From UBA2357 sp002344625 (GTDB lineage Bacteria; Pseudomonadota; Gammaproteobacteria; Burkholderiales; Rhodocyclaceae): a DNA stretch of 64,000 nucleotides. Location of the stretch: positions 1 to 64,000 of the forward strand of contig CALKIH010000041.1 of NCBI GenBank assembly GCA_937995335.1, read 5' to 3'. The position numbers were made by a program, and so were the translations under genes. Below the pieces are notes generated by a model. The model had not been told where the DNA came from and did no database searches. It saw only the letters and a program-made list of their open reading frames with translations. Below, in pieces: positions 1 through 8,084 of this stretch; within the stretch, counting starts at the first letter, position 1, and each line of letters starts with the position of its first letter.

Positions 1-58
1 CACACCTTGCGGCGGCGGATTTTGAATCCGCTGCGTCTACCGATTCCGCCATCCCGGC
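1..58 (-). tRNA. tRNA-Leu (anticodon CAA), 5' part only
   Basis: Read on the minus strand, the first 58 bases give the 5' portion of a leucine tRNA: acceptor strand GCCGGGA, a D-arm with the GGTAGACGC pattern typical of tRNA-Leu, and an anticodon stem GCGGA/TCCGC closing the loop TTCAAAA, so the anticodon is CAA (reads UUG). The long variable arm begins at the window edge; the T-arm and 3' end lie outside. The gene diverges from queA. Confidence 0.9.
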
Positions 59-105
59 AGGGAAGCTGCGCATTATCCATCAACTCCCCCCATCTCATCA
101 AGCGC

Positions 106-1149
106 ATGTCACTGACTCTCGAATCGTTCGACTACCCCCTGCCCTCCGAACTGATTGCCCAGACTCCGTTGGCCGAACGCAGCGCCAGCCGCTTGCTGGT
201 CATGGACGGCGAGCGCCTCGCAGACCGGCACTTTGCGGACCTCTCCGATCTGGTGGGCCCCGGTGACCTGCTGGTGTTCAACGACACACGCGTGATCCAC
301 GCACGCCTGTTCGGCGTCAAGGAGACGGGCGGGCAGGTCGAGATCCTGATCGAACGCGCGACCGGCGACCATGACGCTCTAGCCCAGGTGCGCGCCAGCA
401 AGCCGCCGCGCACCGGCAGCAGCATCCGCCTGGCCGACGCGTTCGAGGTCAGCGTGATCGGGCGGGTCGGCGAGTTCTATCATCTGCGTTTTCCCGAATC
501 GACGCCGCTGCTCGACCTGCTCGAACGCCACGGGCGGCTGCCGCTGCCCCCTTACATCACCCGCACCGCCGATGATATCGACGAATCCCGCTATCAGACC
601 GTATTCAACCGCGCACCGGGTTCGGTTGCCGCGCCCACGGCCGGGTTGCACTTCGATCAAGCCCTGCTCGCGACCCTCCAGCGCCGCGGTGCCGGATGCG
701 CATGGCTCACCCTGCACGTGGGCGCGGGCACGTTCCAGCCGGTGCGGGTGAGCGACCTGGGTGAGCACCGCATGCATCGCGAACGCTATCTGCTACCCCG
801 CGAAACGGTTGCGGCGATCGAAGCCACCCGGGCGCGCGGCGGCAGGGTGATCGCGGTCGGCACCACCAGCCTGCGAGCGCTCGAAGGCGCAGCCCAGCAA
901 GGCAAGCTGGAAGCCGGCAGCGGCGAGACGGCACTGTTCATACTGCCCGGTTTCGGCTTCCAGGTCGTCGATGCGCTGATCACGAACTTCCACCTGCCCA
1001 GATCGACGCTCCTGATGCTGGTGTCGGCCTTCGCCGGCTTCGACACCACCCGCCGCGCCTACGCCCATGCGGTCGCCCAGCGTTATCGCTTCTTCAGCTA
1101 TGGAGACGCCATGTTCATCACCCAGCGGAATACCCACCATGCAGTTTGA
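106..1149 (+). CDS. queA: S-adenosylmethionine:tRNA ribosyltransferase-isomerase QueA
   Basis: QueA transfers the ribosyl part of S-adenosylmethionine to 7-aminomethyl-7-deazaguanine in tRNA, giving epoxyqueuosine. The 347-residue product has the family length (about 350) and conserved blocks: FNDTRVIHARL near residues 58-68, the GSVAAPTAGLHF block in the middle, and NFHLPRSTLLMLVSAF near the C-terminus. I chose ATG 106 because the protein then starts MSLTLESFDYPLP as in other QueA proteins; the open frame continues upstream to position 7, but that part overlaps the tRNA. The stop overlaps the tgt start by 11 bases, so the two queuosine genes are co-translated neighbours in one operon. Confidence 0.97.
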   Translation: MSLTLESFDYPLPSELIAQTPLAERSASRLLVMDGERLADRHFADLSDLVGPGDLLVFNDTRVIHARLFGVKETGGQVEILIERATGDHDALAQVRASKPPRTGSSIRLADAFEVSVIGRVGEFYHLRFPESTPLLDLLERHGRLPLPPYITRTADDIDESRYQTVFNRAPGSVAAPTAGLHFDQALLATLQRRGAGCAWLTLHVGAGTFQPVRVSDLGEHRMHRERYLLPRETVAAIEATRARGGRVIAVGTTSLRALEGAAQQGKLEAGSGETALFILPGFGFQVVDALITNFHLPRSTLLMLVSAFAGFDTTRRAYAHAVAQRYRFFSYGDAMFITQRNTHHAV

Positions 1150-2251
1150 ACTTCTCGCCCGCAGCGGCGACGCTCGCCGCGGCCGCCTCGACTTGGCCCA
1201 CGGCAGCGTCGACACCCCGGTGTTCATGCCCGTCGGCACCTATGGCACGGTCAAAGCGATGACACCCGACGCGCTGGCGGACGTCGGCGCACAGATTTGC
1301 CTGGGCAACACCTTCCACCTGTGGTTGCGCCCCGGGCTCGAGGTCATCGGCGCTCATGGCGGGCTCCATCGCTTCATGAACTGGCACAAACCGATCCTCA
1401 CCGACTCGGGCGGATTCCAGGTTTTCAGCCTTGGCGCGTTGCGCAAGATCACCGAAGAGGGCGTCAAGTTCGCCTCGCCGCTCGACGGCGCGCGCCTGCT
1501 GCTGACGCCCGAGGAATCGATGCGCATCCAGACGGTGCTCGATTCAGACATCGTGATGATCTTCGACGAGTGCACACCCCACCCTGCCACCCATGACGAG
1601 GCCGCCCGTTCGATGCGCCTGTCGCTGCGCTGGGCGCGGCGCTCGCGCGACGCTTTCGACACGCTCGGCAACCGCAATGCGCTGTTCGGAATCGTTCAGG
1701 GCGGCATGTTCGAGGACCTGCGCGACGAATCGCTCGCGGGCCTCACCGGCATCGGGTTCGCCGGTTATGCGATCGGCGGCCTTTCGGTCGGCGAGCCCAA
1801 GGAAGACATGGCGCGCATACTGGCCCACACCACACCGCGCCTGCCCGCCGACAAGCCCCGCTACCTGATGGGCGTCGGCACGCCGGAGGACATCGTCACC
1901 GGCGTGGCGGCCGGCATCGACATGTTCGACTGCGTGATGCCCACCCGCAACGCACGCAACGGCTGGCTGTTCACCCGCTACGGCGACATCAAGATCAAGA
2001 ATGCCGTGCACAAGAACGATGTCCGCCCGCTGGACGCGCGCTGCGACTGCTACACCTGCCGCAATTTCAGCCGCGCCTACCTCCATCACCTGCATCGCAG
2101 CAACGAGATCCTGGGCAGCATGCTCAACACCATCCACAATCTGCGCTACTACCAGGTACTGATGGCCGAACTGCGCGAGGCGATCGCGGCCGGCCAGTTC
2201 GAAGCGTACCGCCGTCGCTTCGCCGAAGAGCGCGCCCGCGGCGCGCAGTGA
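1139..2251 (+). CDS. tgt: Queuine/preQ1 tRNA-ribosyltransferase Tgt
   Basis: Tgt exchanges guanine at the wobble position of GUN-anticodon tRNAs for the queuosine precursor preQ1. The product is 370 residues, the normal bacterial length. The DSGGFQVFSL block carries Asp89, and MFDCVMPTR carries Asp264, matching the two catalytic aspartates of the family. The zinc site is visible as C302-x-C304-x2-C307 followed by a His-rich stretch. ATG 1139 overlaps the end of queA by 11 bases and gives the usual N-terminus; an upstream in-frame start at 1067 would lie deep in queA. The gene sits between queA and yajC, the order also found in E. coli. Confidence 0.97.
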   Translation: MQFELLARSGDARRGRLDLAHGSVDTPVFMPVGTYGTVKAMTPDALADVGAQICLGNTFHLWLRPGLEVIGAHGGLHRFMNWHKPILTDSGGFQVFSLGALRKITEEGVKFASPLDGARLLLTPEESMRIQTVLDSDIVMIFDECTPHPATHDEAARSMRLSLRWARRSRDAFDTLGNRNALFGIVQGGMFEDLRDESLAGLTGIGFAGYAIGGLSVGEPKEDMARILAHTTPRLPADKPRYLMGVGTPEDIVTGVAAGIDMFDCVMPTRNARNGWLFTRYGDIKIKNAVHKNDVRPLDARCDCYTCRNFSRAYLHHLHRSNEILGSMLNTIHNLRYYQVLMAELREAIAAGQFEAYRRRFAEERARGAQ

Positions 2252-2285
2252 ACATCAACCCGACGAGTTCGCGCTACCGACCTGC

Positions 2286-2316
2286 TATAATTCGCGGTTC
2301 GTCAAATATACCCGGA
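2286..2316 (+). promoter_or_regulatory. Candidate promoter and ribosome site of yajC
   Basis: A perfect -10 hexamer TATAAT lies at 2286-2291, 33 bases before the yajC GTG. No convincing -35 hexamer is seen at the right distance. GGAG at 2313-2316 is a ribosome-binding site 7 bases before GTG 2324 and supports that start. It would let yajC-secD-secF be transcribed apart from queA-tgt. Confidence 0.5.
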
Positions 2317-2323
2317 GTCAAGA

Positions 2324-2644
2324 GTGTTCATTTCCAACGCTTATGCGCAAGCCGCCGGTGATCCGACAGGCGGCCTGATGGGGCTGCTGCCGCTGATCCT
2401 GATGTTCATCGTGCTGTGGTTTCTGATGATCCGGCCACAGATGAAGCGCGCCAAGGAACACAAGGCAATGGTCTCGGCGCTTTCCAAGGGCGATGAAGTC
2501 GTCACCCAGGGCGGTATTGCCGGGCGCGTCACCGATCTCGGCGACAACTTCGTGCACATCGAAGTGGCCGACAAGGTCAACATCCTGGTGCAGCGCCAGG
2601 CAGTCGCGACCGTTCTGCCCAAGGGAACACTGAAGGCACTGTGA
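2324..2644 (+). CDS. yajC: Sec translocase accessory subunit YajC
   Basis: YajC is the small single-span membrane protein that associates with SecDF. The 106-residue product shows the typical layout: a short N-terminus rich in Gly/Ala, one transmembrane helix (GLLPLILMFIVLWFLMIRP, about residues 20-38) ending in the conserved RPQMKR motif, then a soluble tail with VVTQGGIAGRVTDLGDNFVHIEV. The start is GTG with a GGAG site 7 bases upstream. It lies upstream of secD-secF as in most proteobacteria. Confidence 0.95.
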   Translation: MFISNAYAQAAGDPTGGLMGLLPLILMFIVLWFLMIRPQMKRAKEHKAMVSALSKGDEVVTQGGIAGRVTDLGDNFVHIEVADKVNILVQRQAVATVLPKGTLKAL

Positions 2645-2658
2645 GCCCAGCCTGCTCA

Positions 2659-2678
2659 GGCCCGCCACTCGGCGGGCC
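2659..2678 (+). terminator. Hairpin downstream of yajC
   Basis: GGCCCGCC at 2659-2666 and GGCGGGCC at 2671-2678 form a perfect 8-bp GC stem with a 4-base loop, 15 bases after the yajC stop. No run of T follows, so it is a partial terminator or mRNA-end stabiliser rather than a clear intrinsic terminator. The rest of the 235-base gap before secD shows nothing I can assign. Confidence 0.4.
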
Positions 2679-2879
2679 CATTCATCGAGGCGCACACGCC
2701 GTCACAAGGCGCGCGCGCCTGCTTCACCGGGTTGAATCCACGCCACCCGGCTCATCCGCATCGACAGACCGCACTCGCGACGGCTGGCGGTGCGCCCGGA
2801 CAGGGCCGAAGCAGGTTTCGGACTCCGAACCCTCCGAGCCTACATCGCAGCCCTCTCATCCATCCAGTCTGCACAAGCC

Positions 2880-4742
2880 ATGAACCGATATCCGCTGTGG
2901 AAGAACACCCTGATTTGCCTGGTCCTGTTCTTGGGCCTGATCTACACGCTACCGAATTTCTTTGGCGAAGTCCCTGCCGTCCAGGTATCGAGCGCGAAGG
3001 CGACGCTCAAGGTCGACACCGCGCTGGCCGGCCCCATCGAGGCCGCACTGCGCGACGCGGACATCAACCACACCGGGATGTTTCTCGACGCCAACAGTAT
3101 CCGTTTCCGCTTCGACAGCACCGACACCCAGTTGCGTGCCAAGGATGTCATCGAGAGCAAGCTCAATCCGAGCCGCGACGATCCCTCGTACGTCGTGGCG
3201 CTCAACCTCCTTCCGGCCTCGCCGAGCTGGCTGACCGCGATCAGGGCGCTGCCGATGTATCTCGGCCTGGACTTGCGCGGCGGCGTTCACTTCCTGCTCG
3301 AAGTCGACATGCCGGGGGCGTTGACCAAGCGGCTCGACTCGACCACCGGCGACCTGCGCACCCTGATGCGCGACCGCGGCGTGCGCCACGCCGGCATCAC
3401 GCGCGAAGGCAACACCGTCCAGGTTCGCTTTCGCGACACGGCCCAGCGCGAGGCCGCGCGCAAGGCGATCACCGACAACACCAACGACTTGCAACTCGCC
3501 GATCGCAACGATGGCCCCGACGACTTCCGACTGATCGCGACCCTGAGCCCGCTTGCCCAGCAAAGCATGCGCGACTTCGCGATCAAGCAGAACATCACCA
3601 CCCTCCACAACCGGATCAACGAACTCGGGGTGGCCGAGCCGGTGATCCAGCAGCAAGGGGCTGAACGCATCGTGGTGCAGCTCCCCGGTGTGCAGGACGT
3701 GGCCAAGGCCAAGGACATTCTCGGCCGAACCGCCACACTCGAAGTGCGCATGGTCGACGACAGCCCCGGCGCGCTCGAGGCGGCGCTGGGCGGGCAGGTG
3801 CCGCTGGGCACCACGGTCTACACCGAGCGCGGGGGCTCGCCGCTGCTGGTCATGAACCAGGTCATGCTGACCGGCGACCGCCTCACCGACGCACAGCCCG
3901 GGTTCGACGGACAGACCAACGAGCCGGCCGTCCACCTGACCCTCGACGCCGCCGGCGCGCGGATCTTCCGTGACGTCACGCGCGACAACGTCGGCAAGCG
4001 CATGGCGATCCTGCTGATCGAGAAAGGACGCGGCGAAGTGGTGACGGCACCGGTGATCCGCACCGAAATCGGCGGAGGCCGGGTGCAGATTTCCGGCCGC
4101 ATGACCACCACCGAAGCCGCCGACGTCGCCTTGCTGCTGCGCGCGGGCAGTCTCGCCGCGCCGATGGAGATCATCGAGGAGCGCACGGTCGGCCCCAGCC
4201 TGGGAGCCGACAACATCTCCAAGGGCTTCCACTCGACCCTGTGGGGGTTCGTCGCGATCGCCGCGTTCATGTGCATGTATTACGCGCTGTTCGGCATCGT
4301 GTCATCGATCGCGCTCGCCGCCAACCTGCTGCTTCTGGTGGCCTTGCTGTCGCTACTACAGGCCACGCTGACCCTACCCGGTATTGCCGCCATGGCACTC
4401 ACGCTGGGCATGGCGATCGACGCCAACGTACTGATCAACGAACGCATCCGCGAAGAGCTGCGCAATGGCGTGAGCCCGCAGGCGGCGATCGTCGCGGGCT
4501 ACGACCGCGCCTGGAACACCATCCTCGACTCCAACGTGACCAGCCTGATCGCGGGCATCGCGTTGCTGGTGTTCGGCTCGGGTCCGGTGCGCGGCTTTGC
4601 GGTGGTGCACTGCCTCGGCATTCTGACCTCGATGTTCAGCGCCATCCTGGTCTCGCGCATGCTGATCAACTTCATCTACGGCCGCCGGCGCAAGATCGAC
4701 AGCCTTTCCATCGGCCAGATCTGGAAACCGGACAGCAACTGA
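2880..4742 (+). CDS. secD: Protein translocase subunit SecD
   Basis: SecD, with SecF, uses the proton motive force to help pull preproteins across the inner membrane. The 620-residue product has an N-terminal transmembrane helix (about residues 8-24), the conserved LGLDLRGG motif at 128-135, a large periplasmic region, and a C-terminal five-helix domain with the SecD/SecF signature LGMAIDANVLINERIREEL. ATG 2880 gives MNRYPLWKNTL, matching SecD N-termini; the frame is open 30 codons further upstream without homology-like sequence. It is followed 24 bases later by secF. Confidence 0.97.
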   Translation: MNRYPLWKNTLICLVLFLGLIYTLPNFFGEVPAVQVSSAKATLKVDTALAGPIEAALRDADINHTGMFLDANSIRFRFDSTDTQLRAKDVIESKLNPSRDDPSYVVALNLLPASPSWLTAIRALPMYLGLDLRGGVHFLLEVDMPGALTKRLDSTTGDLRTLMRDRGVRHAGITREGNTVQVRFRDTAQREAARKAITDNTNDLQLADRNDGPDDFRLIATLSPLAQQSMRDFAIKQNITTLHNRINELGVAEPVIQQQGAERIVVQLPGVQDVAKAKDILGRTATLEVRMVDDSPGALEAALGGQVPLGTTVYTERGGSPLLVMNQVMLTGDRLTDAQPGFDGQTNEPAVHLTLDAAGARIFRDVTRDNVGKRMAILLIEKGRGEVVTAPVIRTEIGGGRVQISGRMTTTEAADVALLLRAGSLAAPMEIIEERTVGPSLGADNISKGFHSTLWGFVAIAAFMCMYYALFGIVSSIALAANLLLLVALLSLLQATLTLPGIAAMALTLGMAIDANVLINERIREELRNGVSPQAAIVAGYDRAWNTILDSNVTSLIAGIALLVFGSGPVRGFAVVHCLGILTSMFSAILVSRMLINFIYGRRRKIDSLSIGQIWKPDSN

Positions 4743-4766
4743 GCGCGGTACAAGGAAAACGACATC

Positions 4767-5699
4767 ATGGAATTTTTCCGCATCAAGAAAGACATCCCGT
4801 TCATGCGCCACTCGCTGGCGTTCAACGCGATCTCCTTCGCAACCTTCCTGCTCGCGGTGTTCTTCATCGCCACGCGCGGCCTGCACCTGTCGGTCGAGTT
4901 CACCGGCGGCACCCTGGTCGAGGTGGTCTACACCGAGGCCCAGCCACTCGAGCCGATCCGGGCGGCGCTCGCGGCCGAAGGCAATACCGACATCCTGGTA
5001 CAGCATTTCGGCAGCGCGCGCGACGTGCTGATCCGCCTGCCGAACCGCGACGACGTCGACAGCAATGGCATCGCCGATCGCGTGATGGCCACACTGCAAA
5101 AGATGGACGCGCCGGCGCCGGAGCTCCGCCGGGTGGAATTCGTCGGCCCGCAGGTGGGCAAGGAACTCGCCAACGACGGCGCGATGGCGCTGCTGCTGGT
5201 GATCATCGGCATCGTCGTCTATCTGGCGCTGCGTTTCGAATGGCGCCTCGGCGTCGCCACCGTCATTGCCAACCTCCACGACGTGGTCATCATCCTGGGT
5301 TTCTTCGCCTTCTTCCAATGGGAGTTTTCGCTCGCGGTGCTGGCGGCCACGCTGGCGGTGCTGGGCTACTCGGTGAACGAGTCGGTCGTCATCTTCGACC
5401 GCGTGCGCGAGACCTTCCGCAAAAAGCGCAACTACACCACCGAGCAAGTCGTCGATCACGCGATCACCAGCACGATCTCGCGCACCATCATCACCCACGG
5501 CAGCACCCAGATGATGGTCCTGTCGATGCTGATCTTCGGCGGCGAGACCTTGTTCTACTTCTCGCTCGCACTGACCATCGGCATCTGCTTCGGCATCTAC
5601 TCGTCGGTGCTGGTCGCCAGCCCGCTGGCGATCTGGCTCGGCATGAAGCGCGAGCAGTTCGTCAAACCGAAGAAGGAAAAGGAAGAGGCTGTCGTCTGA
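4767..5699 (+). CDS. secF: Protein translocase subunit SecF
   Basis: SecF is the partner of SecD in the inner-membrane Sec accessory complex. The 310-residue protein begins with a short cytoplasmic part and a transmembrane helix (about residues 20-38), has the VEFTGGTLVEV motif at the start of the periplasmic domain, and ends with the multi-helix domain that includes GYSVNESVVIFDRVRE, the SecF version of the SecD/F signature. The tail is Lys/Glu-rich. It closes the yajC-secD-secF operon. Confidence 0.97.
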   Translation: MEFFRIKKDIPFMRHSLAFNAISFATFLLAVFFIATRGLHLSVEFTGGTLVEVVYTEAQPLEPIRAALAAEGNTDILVQHFGSARDVLIRLPNRDDVDSNGIADRVMATLQKMDAPAPELRRVEFVGPQVGKELANDGAMALLLVIIGIVVYLALRFEWRLGVATVIANLHDVVIILGFFAFFQWEFSLAVLAATLAVLGYSVNESVVIFDRVRETFRKKRNYTTEQVVDHAITSTISRTIITHGSTQMMVLSMLIFGGETLFYFSLALTIGICFGIYSSVLVASPLAIWLGMKREQFVKPKKEKEEAVV

Positions 5700-5706
5700 C
5701 CCCCCG

Positions 5707-5736
5707 CCCCTCGATCAAGACCGCATGATCGGGGGG
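5707..5736. terminator. Hairpin between convergent secF and the DUF2322 gene
   Basis: CCCCTCGATCA (5707-5717) pairs with TGATCGGGGGG (5726-5736): an 11-bp stem with one G-T wobble and an 8-base loop. It sits in the 60-base gap between two convergent genes, where a bidirectional terminator is expected. There is no T tract. Confidence 0.4.
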
Positions 5737-5759
5737 CCCAGCCACGGGCGCCCACACCG

Positions 5760-6077
5760 TCACAACGCGAACACCTGCTTGATCCGGAGTGTTTCGCTGC
5801 GCTCGATCAACCCGATCAGCCGATCTATGTTGGGATGCTTGCCCGGGTTGGCCCGCGCATCGTCGGCATGCTCGGCATAAAGCTCAAGCCCCTTGCGGGC
5901 CGCTTCGGGCGAAATGCCGCCGTAAAGCTGCGCGAGATGGTTGTACACCGCCAGCGAGCCGGCCTGGCCCGGCTTGTTCTCGATCGTGCCCACGACCTCC
6001 CCCTGGGCATCCAGCAGCGTCATCGCCGCCAGGTGCGAAACCTTCGGGAGCTGCTTGAGATTGTCCGCAAAGACCAT
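5760..6077 (-). CDS. DUF2322 family protein, function unknown
   Basis: This 105-residue soluble protein starts MVFADNLKQLPKVSHLAAMTL and contains VVGTIENKPGQAGSLAVYNHL and DARANPGKHPNIDRL. I recognise this pattern as DUF2322, a small conserved proteobacterial family without known function. No signal peptide or membrane helix is seen. It starts 17 bases after the purB stop on the same strand, so it is probably co-transcribed with purB. The open frame extends far upstream (to 6650) but only as an alternative frame of purB, so ATG 6077 is the real start. Confidence 0.8.
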   Translation of the reverse strand: MVFADNLKQLPKVSHLAAMTLLDAQGEVVGTIENKPGQAGSLAVYNHLAQLYGGISPEAARKGLELYAEHADDARANPGKHPNIDRLIGLIERSETLRIKQVFAL

Positions 6078-6094
6078 CGTGCGTGCCTCCGGGC

Positions 6095-7462
6095 TCAGAT
6101 CCGGCGCGCCAGCGTCGCGGCCAGACCGACATAGCTTGCCGGTGTCATCGCCAGCAGGCGTTGCCGCTCGGCCTCGGGAATCGCGAGCGTCGCGATGAAC
6201 GCCTGCAGCGCGTCGCGCGTGATGCCCTTGCCACGGGTCAAGGCTTTCAGCTGCTCGTACGGATTCTCGATGCCGAAGCGCCGCATCACCGTCTGCACCG
6301 GCTCGGCGAGCACTTCCCAGGCATCGTCGAGATCCGCCGCCAAGCGCTGCGGGTCGGCCTCGAGCTTGTCGAGCCCGCGCAGGCACGAATCGAGCGCAAG
6401 CACCATATGGCCAAACCCGACCCCCATGTTGCGCAACACCGTCGAATCGGTCAGATCGCGCTGCATCCGCGAAATCGGCAGCTTCTCCGAAAAATGCCGC
6501 AGCACCGCATTCGCGAGACCAAGATTGCCCTCGGCGTTCTCGAAATCGATCGGATTGACCTTGTGCGGCATGGTCGAGGAACCCACCTCGCCGTCCTTGA
6601 GTTTTTGCTTGAAGAAACCGATCGAGATGTACATCCAGATGTCCCGGCAAGCATCGATCAGGATCGTGTTGGTTCTTGCCATTGCATCGAAAAGTTCCGC
6701 CATCGCGTCATGCGGCTCGATCTGGATCGTATAGGGATTGAAGCTCAGCCCCAGCGACTCGATGAAGCGGCGGTTGAACGACTCCCAGTCGAACGCCGGC
6801 CAAGCCGAAAAATGGGCGTTGTAGTTGCCGACCGCGCCGTTGAACTTGGCCGTCAGCTCGACCGCGGCAATCCGGTCGCGGGCACGGATGAGCCGTGCGG
6901 CGATGTTTGCCATCTCCTTGCCGAGCGTGGTCGGGCTGGCGGGCTGGCCATGGGTGCGCGACAGCATCGGCAGGTCGGCAAGATCGTGAGCCAGTGACCG
7001 GAACCGCGCGATCACCGCATCGAGCGCAGGCAGCAGCACGTCGTCGCGCCCATCGCGCAGCATCAGCGCATGCGAGGTGTTGTTGATATCCTCGGAAGTA
7101 CACGCGAAGTGAATGAACTCGGACACTTTGGTGACTTCGGCATTGTGCGCGAGACGGCTCTTGAGCCAGTACTCCATCGCCTTGACATCATGGTTGGTGC
7201 GCGCCTCGATCGCCTTCACCGCCTCGCTGTCCCCGGGCGCGAAACCGGTGACGATGGCATCGAGTTCCGCCCGGGTCGAGGTGGAAAACGGCGCAATCTC
7301 GGCCAGCGCGGGCTCGGCGGCCAACGCCTTCAACCATTCGACCTCGACCCGCACGCGGCTGCGAATCAGGCCATGTTCCGAGAAATGATCGCGCAAGCCC
7401 GCCACCTTGCCGTGATAACGACCATCCAGAGGTGAGATTGCGACGAGAGCTGAAGCGGACAT
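6095..7462 (-). CDS. purB: Adenylosuccinate lyase PurB
   Basis: PurB catalyses two fumarate-releasing steps in purine synthesis (SAICAR to AICAR, adenylosuccinate to AMP). The 455-residue product matches the E. coli-type enzyme in length. It carries the N-terminal SPLDGRYHGKV block, the THGQPASPTTLGKEMAN block with a catalytic-region His, and the superfamily signature GSSTMPHKVNPIDFENAEGN. ATG 7462 is preferred over an upstream start at 7480 because MSASALVAISPLDGRY fits the family start. It diverges from apaG and is followed by the DUF2322 gene. Confidence 0.97.
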   Translation of the reverse strand: MSASALVAISPLDGRYHGKVAGLRDHFSEHGLIRSRVRVEVEWLKALAAEPALAEIAPFSTSTRAELDAIVTGFAPGDSEAVKAIEARTNHDVKAMEYWLKSRLAHNAEVTKVSEFIHFACTSEDINNTSHALMLRDGRDDVLLPALDAVIARFRSLAHDLADLPMLSRTHGQPASPTTLGKEMANIAARLIRARDRIAAVELTAKFNGAVGNYNAHFSAWPAFDWESFNRRFIESLGLSFNPYTIQIEPHDAMAELFDAMARTNTILIDACRDIWMYISIGFFKQKLKDGEVGSSTMPHKVNPIDFENAEGNLGLANAVLRHFSEKLPISRMQRDLTDSTVLRNMGVGFGHMVLALDSCLRGLDKLEADPQRLAADLDDAWEVLAEPVQTVMRRFGIENPYEQLKALTRGKGITRDALQAFIATLAIPEAERQRLLAMTPASYVGLAATLARRI

Positions 7463-7488
7463 GAGGAGTCTTCCGGGCAAAAAGTGCT

Positions 7489-7494
7489 ATTTTA
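7489..7494 (-). promoter_or_regulatory. Possible -10 element of purB
   Basis: On the minus strand TAAAAT lies 27 bases before the purB ATG, in the only locally AT-rich stretch of the purB/apaG divergent region. No clear -35 partner is visible. Confidence 0.3.
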
Positions 7495-7562
7495 ACGTTC
7501 AAACGCTCCGGCCGCGCGCCCTGTCCGCGGGCAGAGACCAACCCGATGAACCGAGAGACCCG

Positions 7563-7946
7563 ATGACCGATACAGCCGACTACCGCATCGATGTGGCGGC
7601 CCGCGCCGAATACGTCGGCGCCCAGTCCGAACCGGACGAAGGACGCTACGTATTCGCCTACACCATCACCATCACCAACAACGGCGGCGTAGCGGCCAAG
7701 CTGTTGTCGCGCCACTGGATCATCACCGACGGCATGGGCAAGCGCCAGGAAGTACGCGGCGAAGGCGTGGTGGGCGAGCAGCCGCGCATCGCACCCGGCG
7801 AGAGCTTTCGCTACACCAGTGGCTCGGTGCTCGAGACCCCAGTCGGGTCGATGCACGGCAGCTATCAGATGCTGGCCGACGACGGTACCCGCTTCGATGC
7901 CCCCATCGAGCCGTTCACCCTGGCGATGCCAAGAGCACTGAACTAG
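7563..7946 (+). CDS. apaG: ApaG (Co2+/Mg2+ efflux-associated) domain protein
   Basis: The 127-residue protein is a full-length ApaG/DUF525 member: an all-beta fibronectin-like fold with YVFAYTITITNNGGVAAKLLSRHWIITD and the conserved GEGVVGEQPRIAPGESFRYTSG stretch, ending with GSMHGSYQM. The family is linked by genetics to cobalt resistance and Mg2+ efflux, but its biochemical role is uncertain. ATG 7563 fits the family N-terminus; an in-frame start at 7461 would overlap the purB start region. It diverges from purB. Confidence 0.94.
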   Translation: MTDTADYRIDVAARAEYVGAQSEPDEGRYVFAYTITITNNGGVAAKLLSRHWIITDGMGKRQEVRGEGVVGEQPRIAPGESFRYTSGSVLETPVGSMHGSYQMLADDGTRFDAPIEPFTLAMPRALN

Positions 7947-8084
7947 CCCGGCGACGCCTGTCGAATACGCACCATCGCCTGTTTTCGATCGTCAGGCGTC
8001 ATTCTCGCGAGGTATCCTTGCCGGGCCGCGCCGCATCCCGCCCGCCGCAGACGCGCAACCAACCGACGCCCCACCGACACCGCC

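Noticed and set aside
2949..4232. Minus-strand open frame of 427 codons opposite secD
   Set aside because: No recognisable domain, low-complexity composition, fully inside secD.
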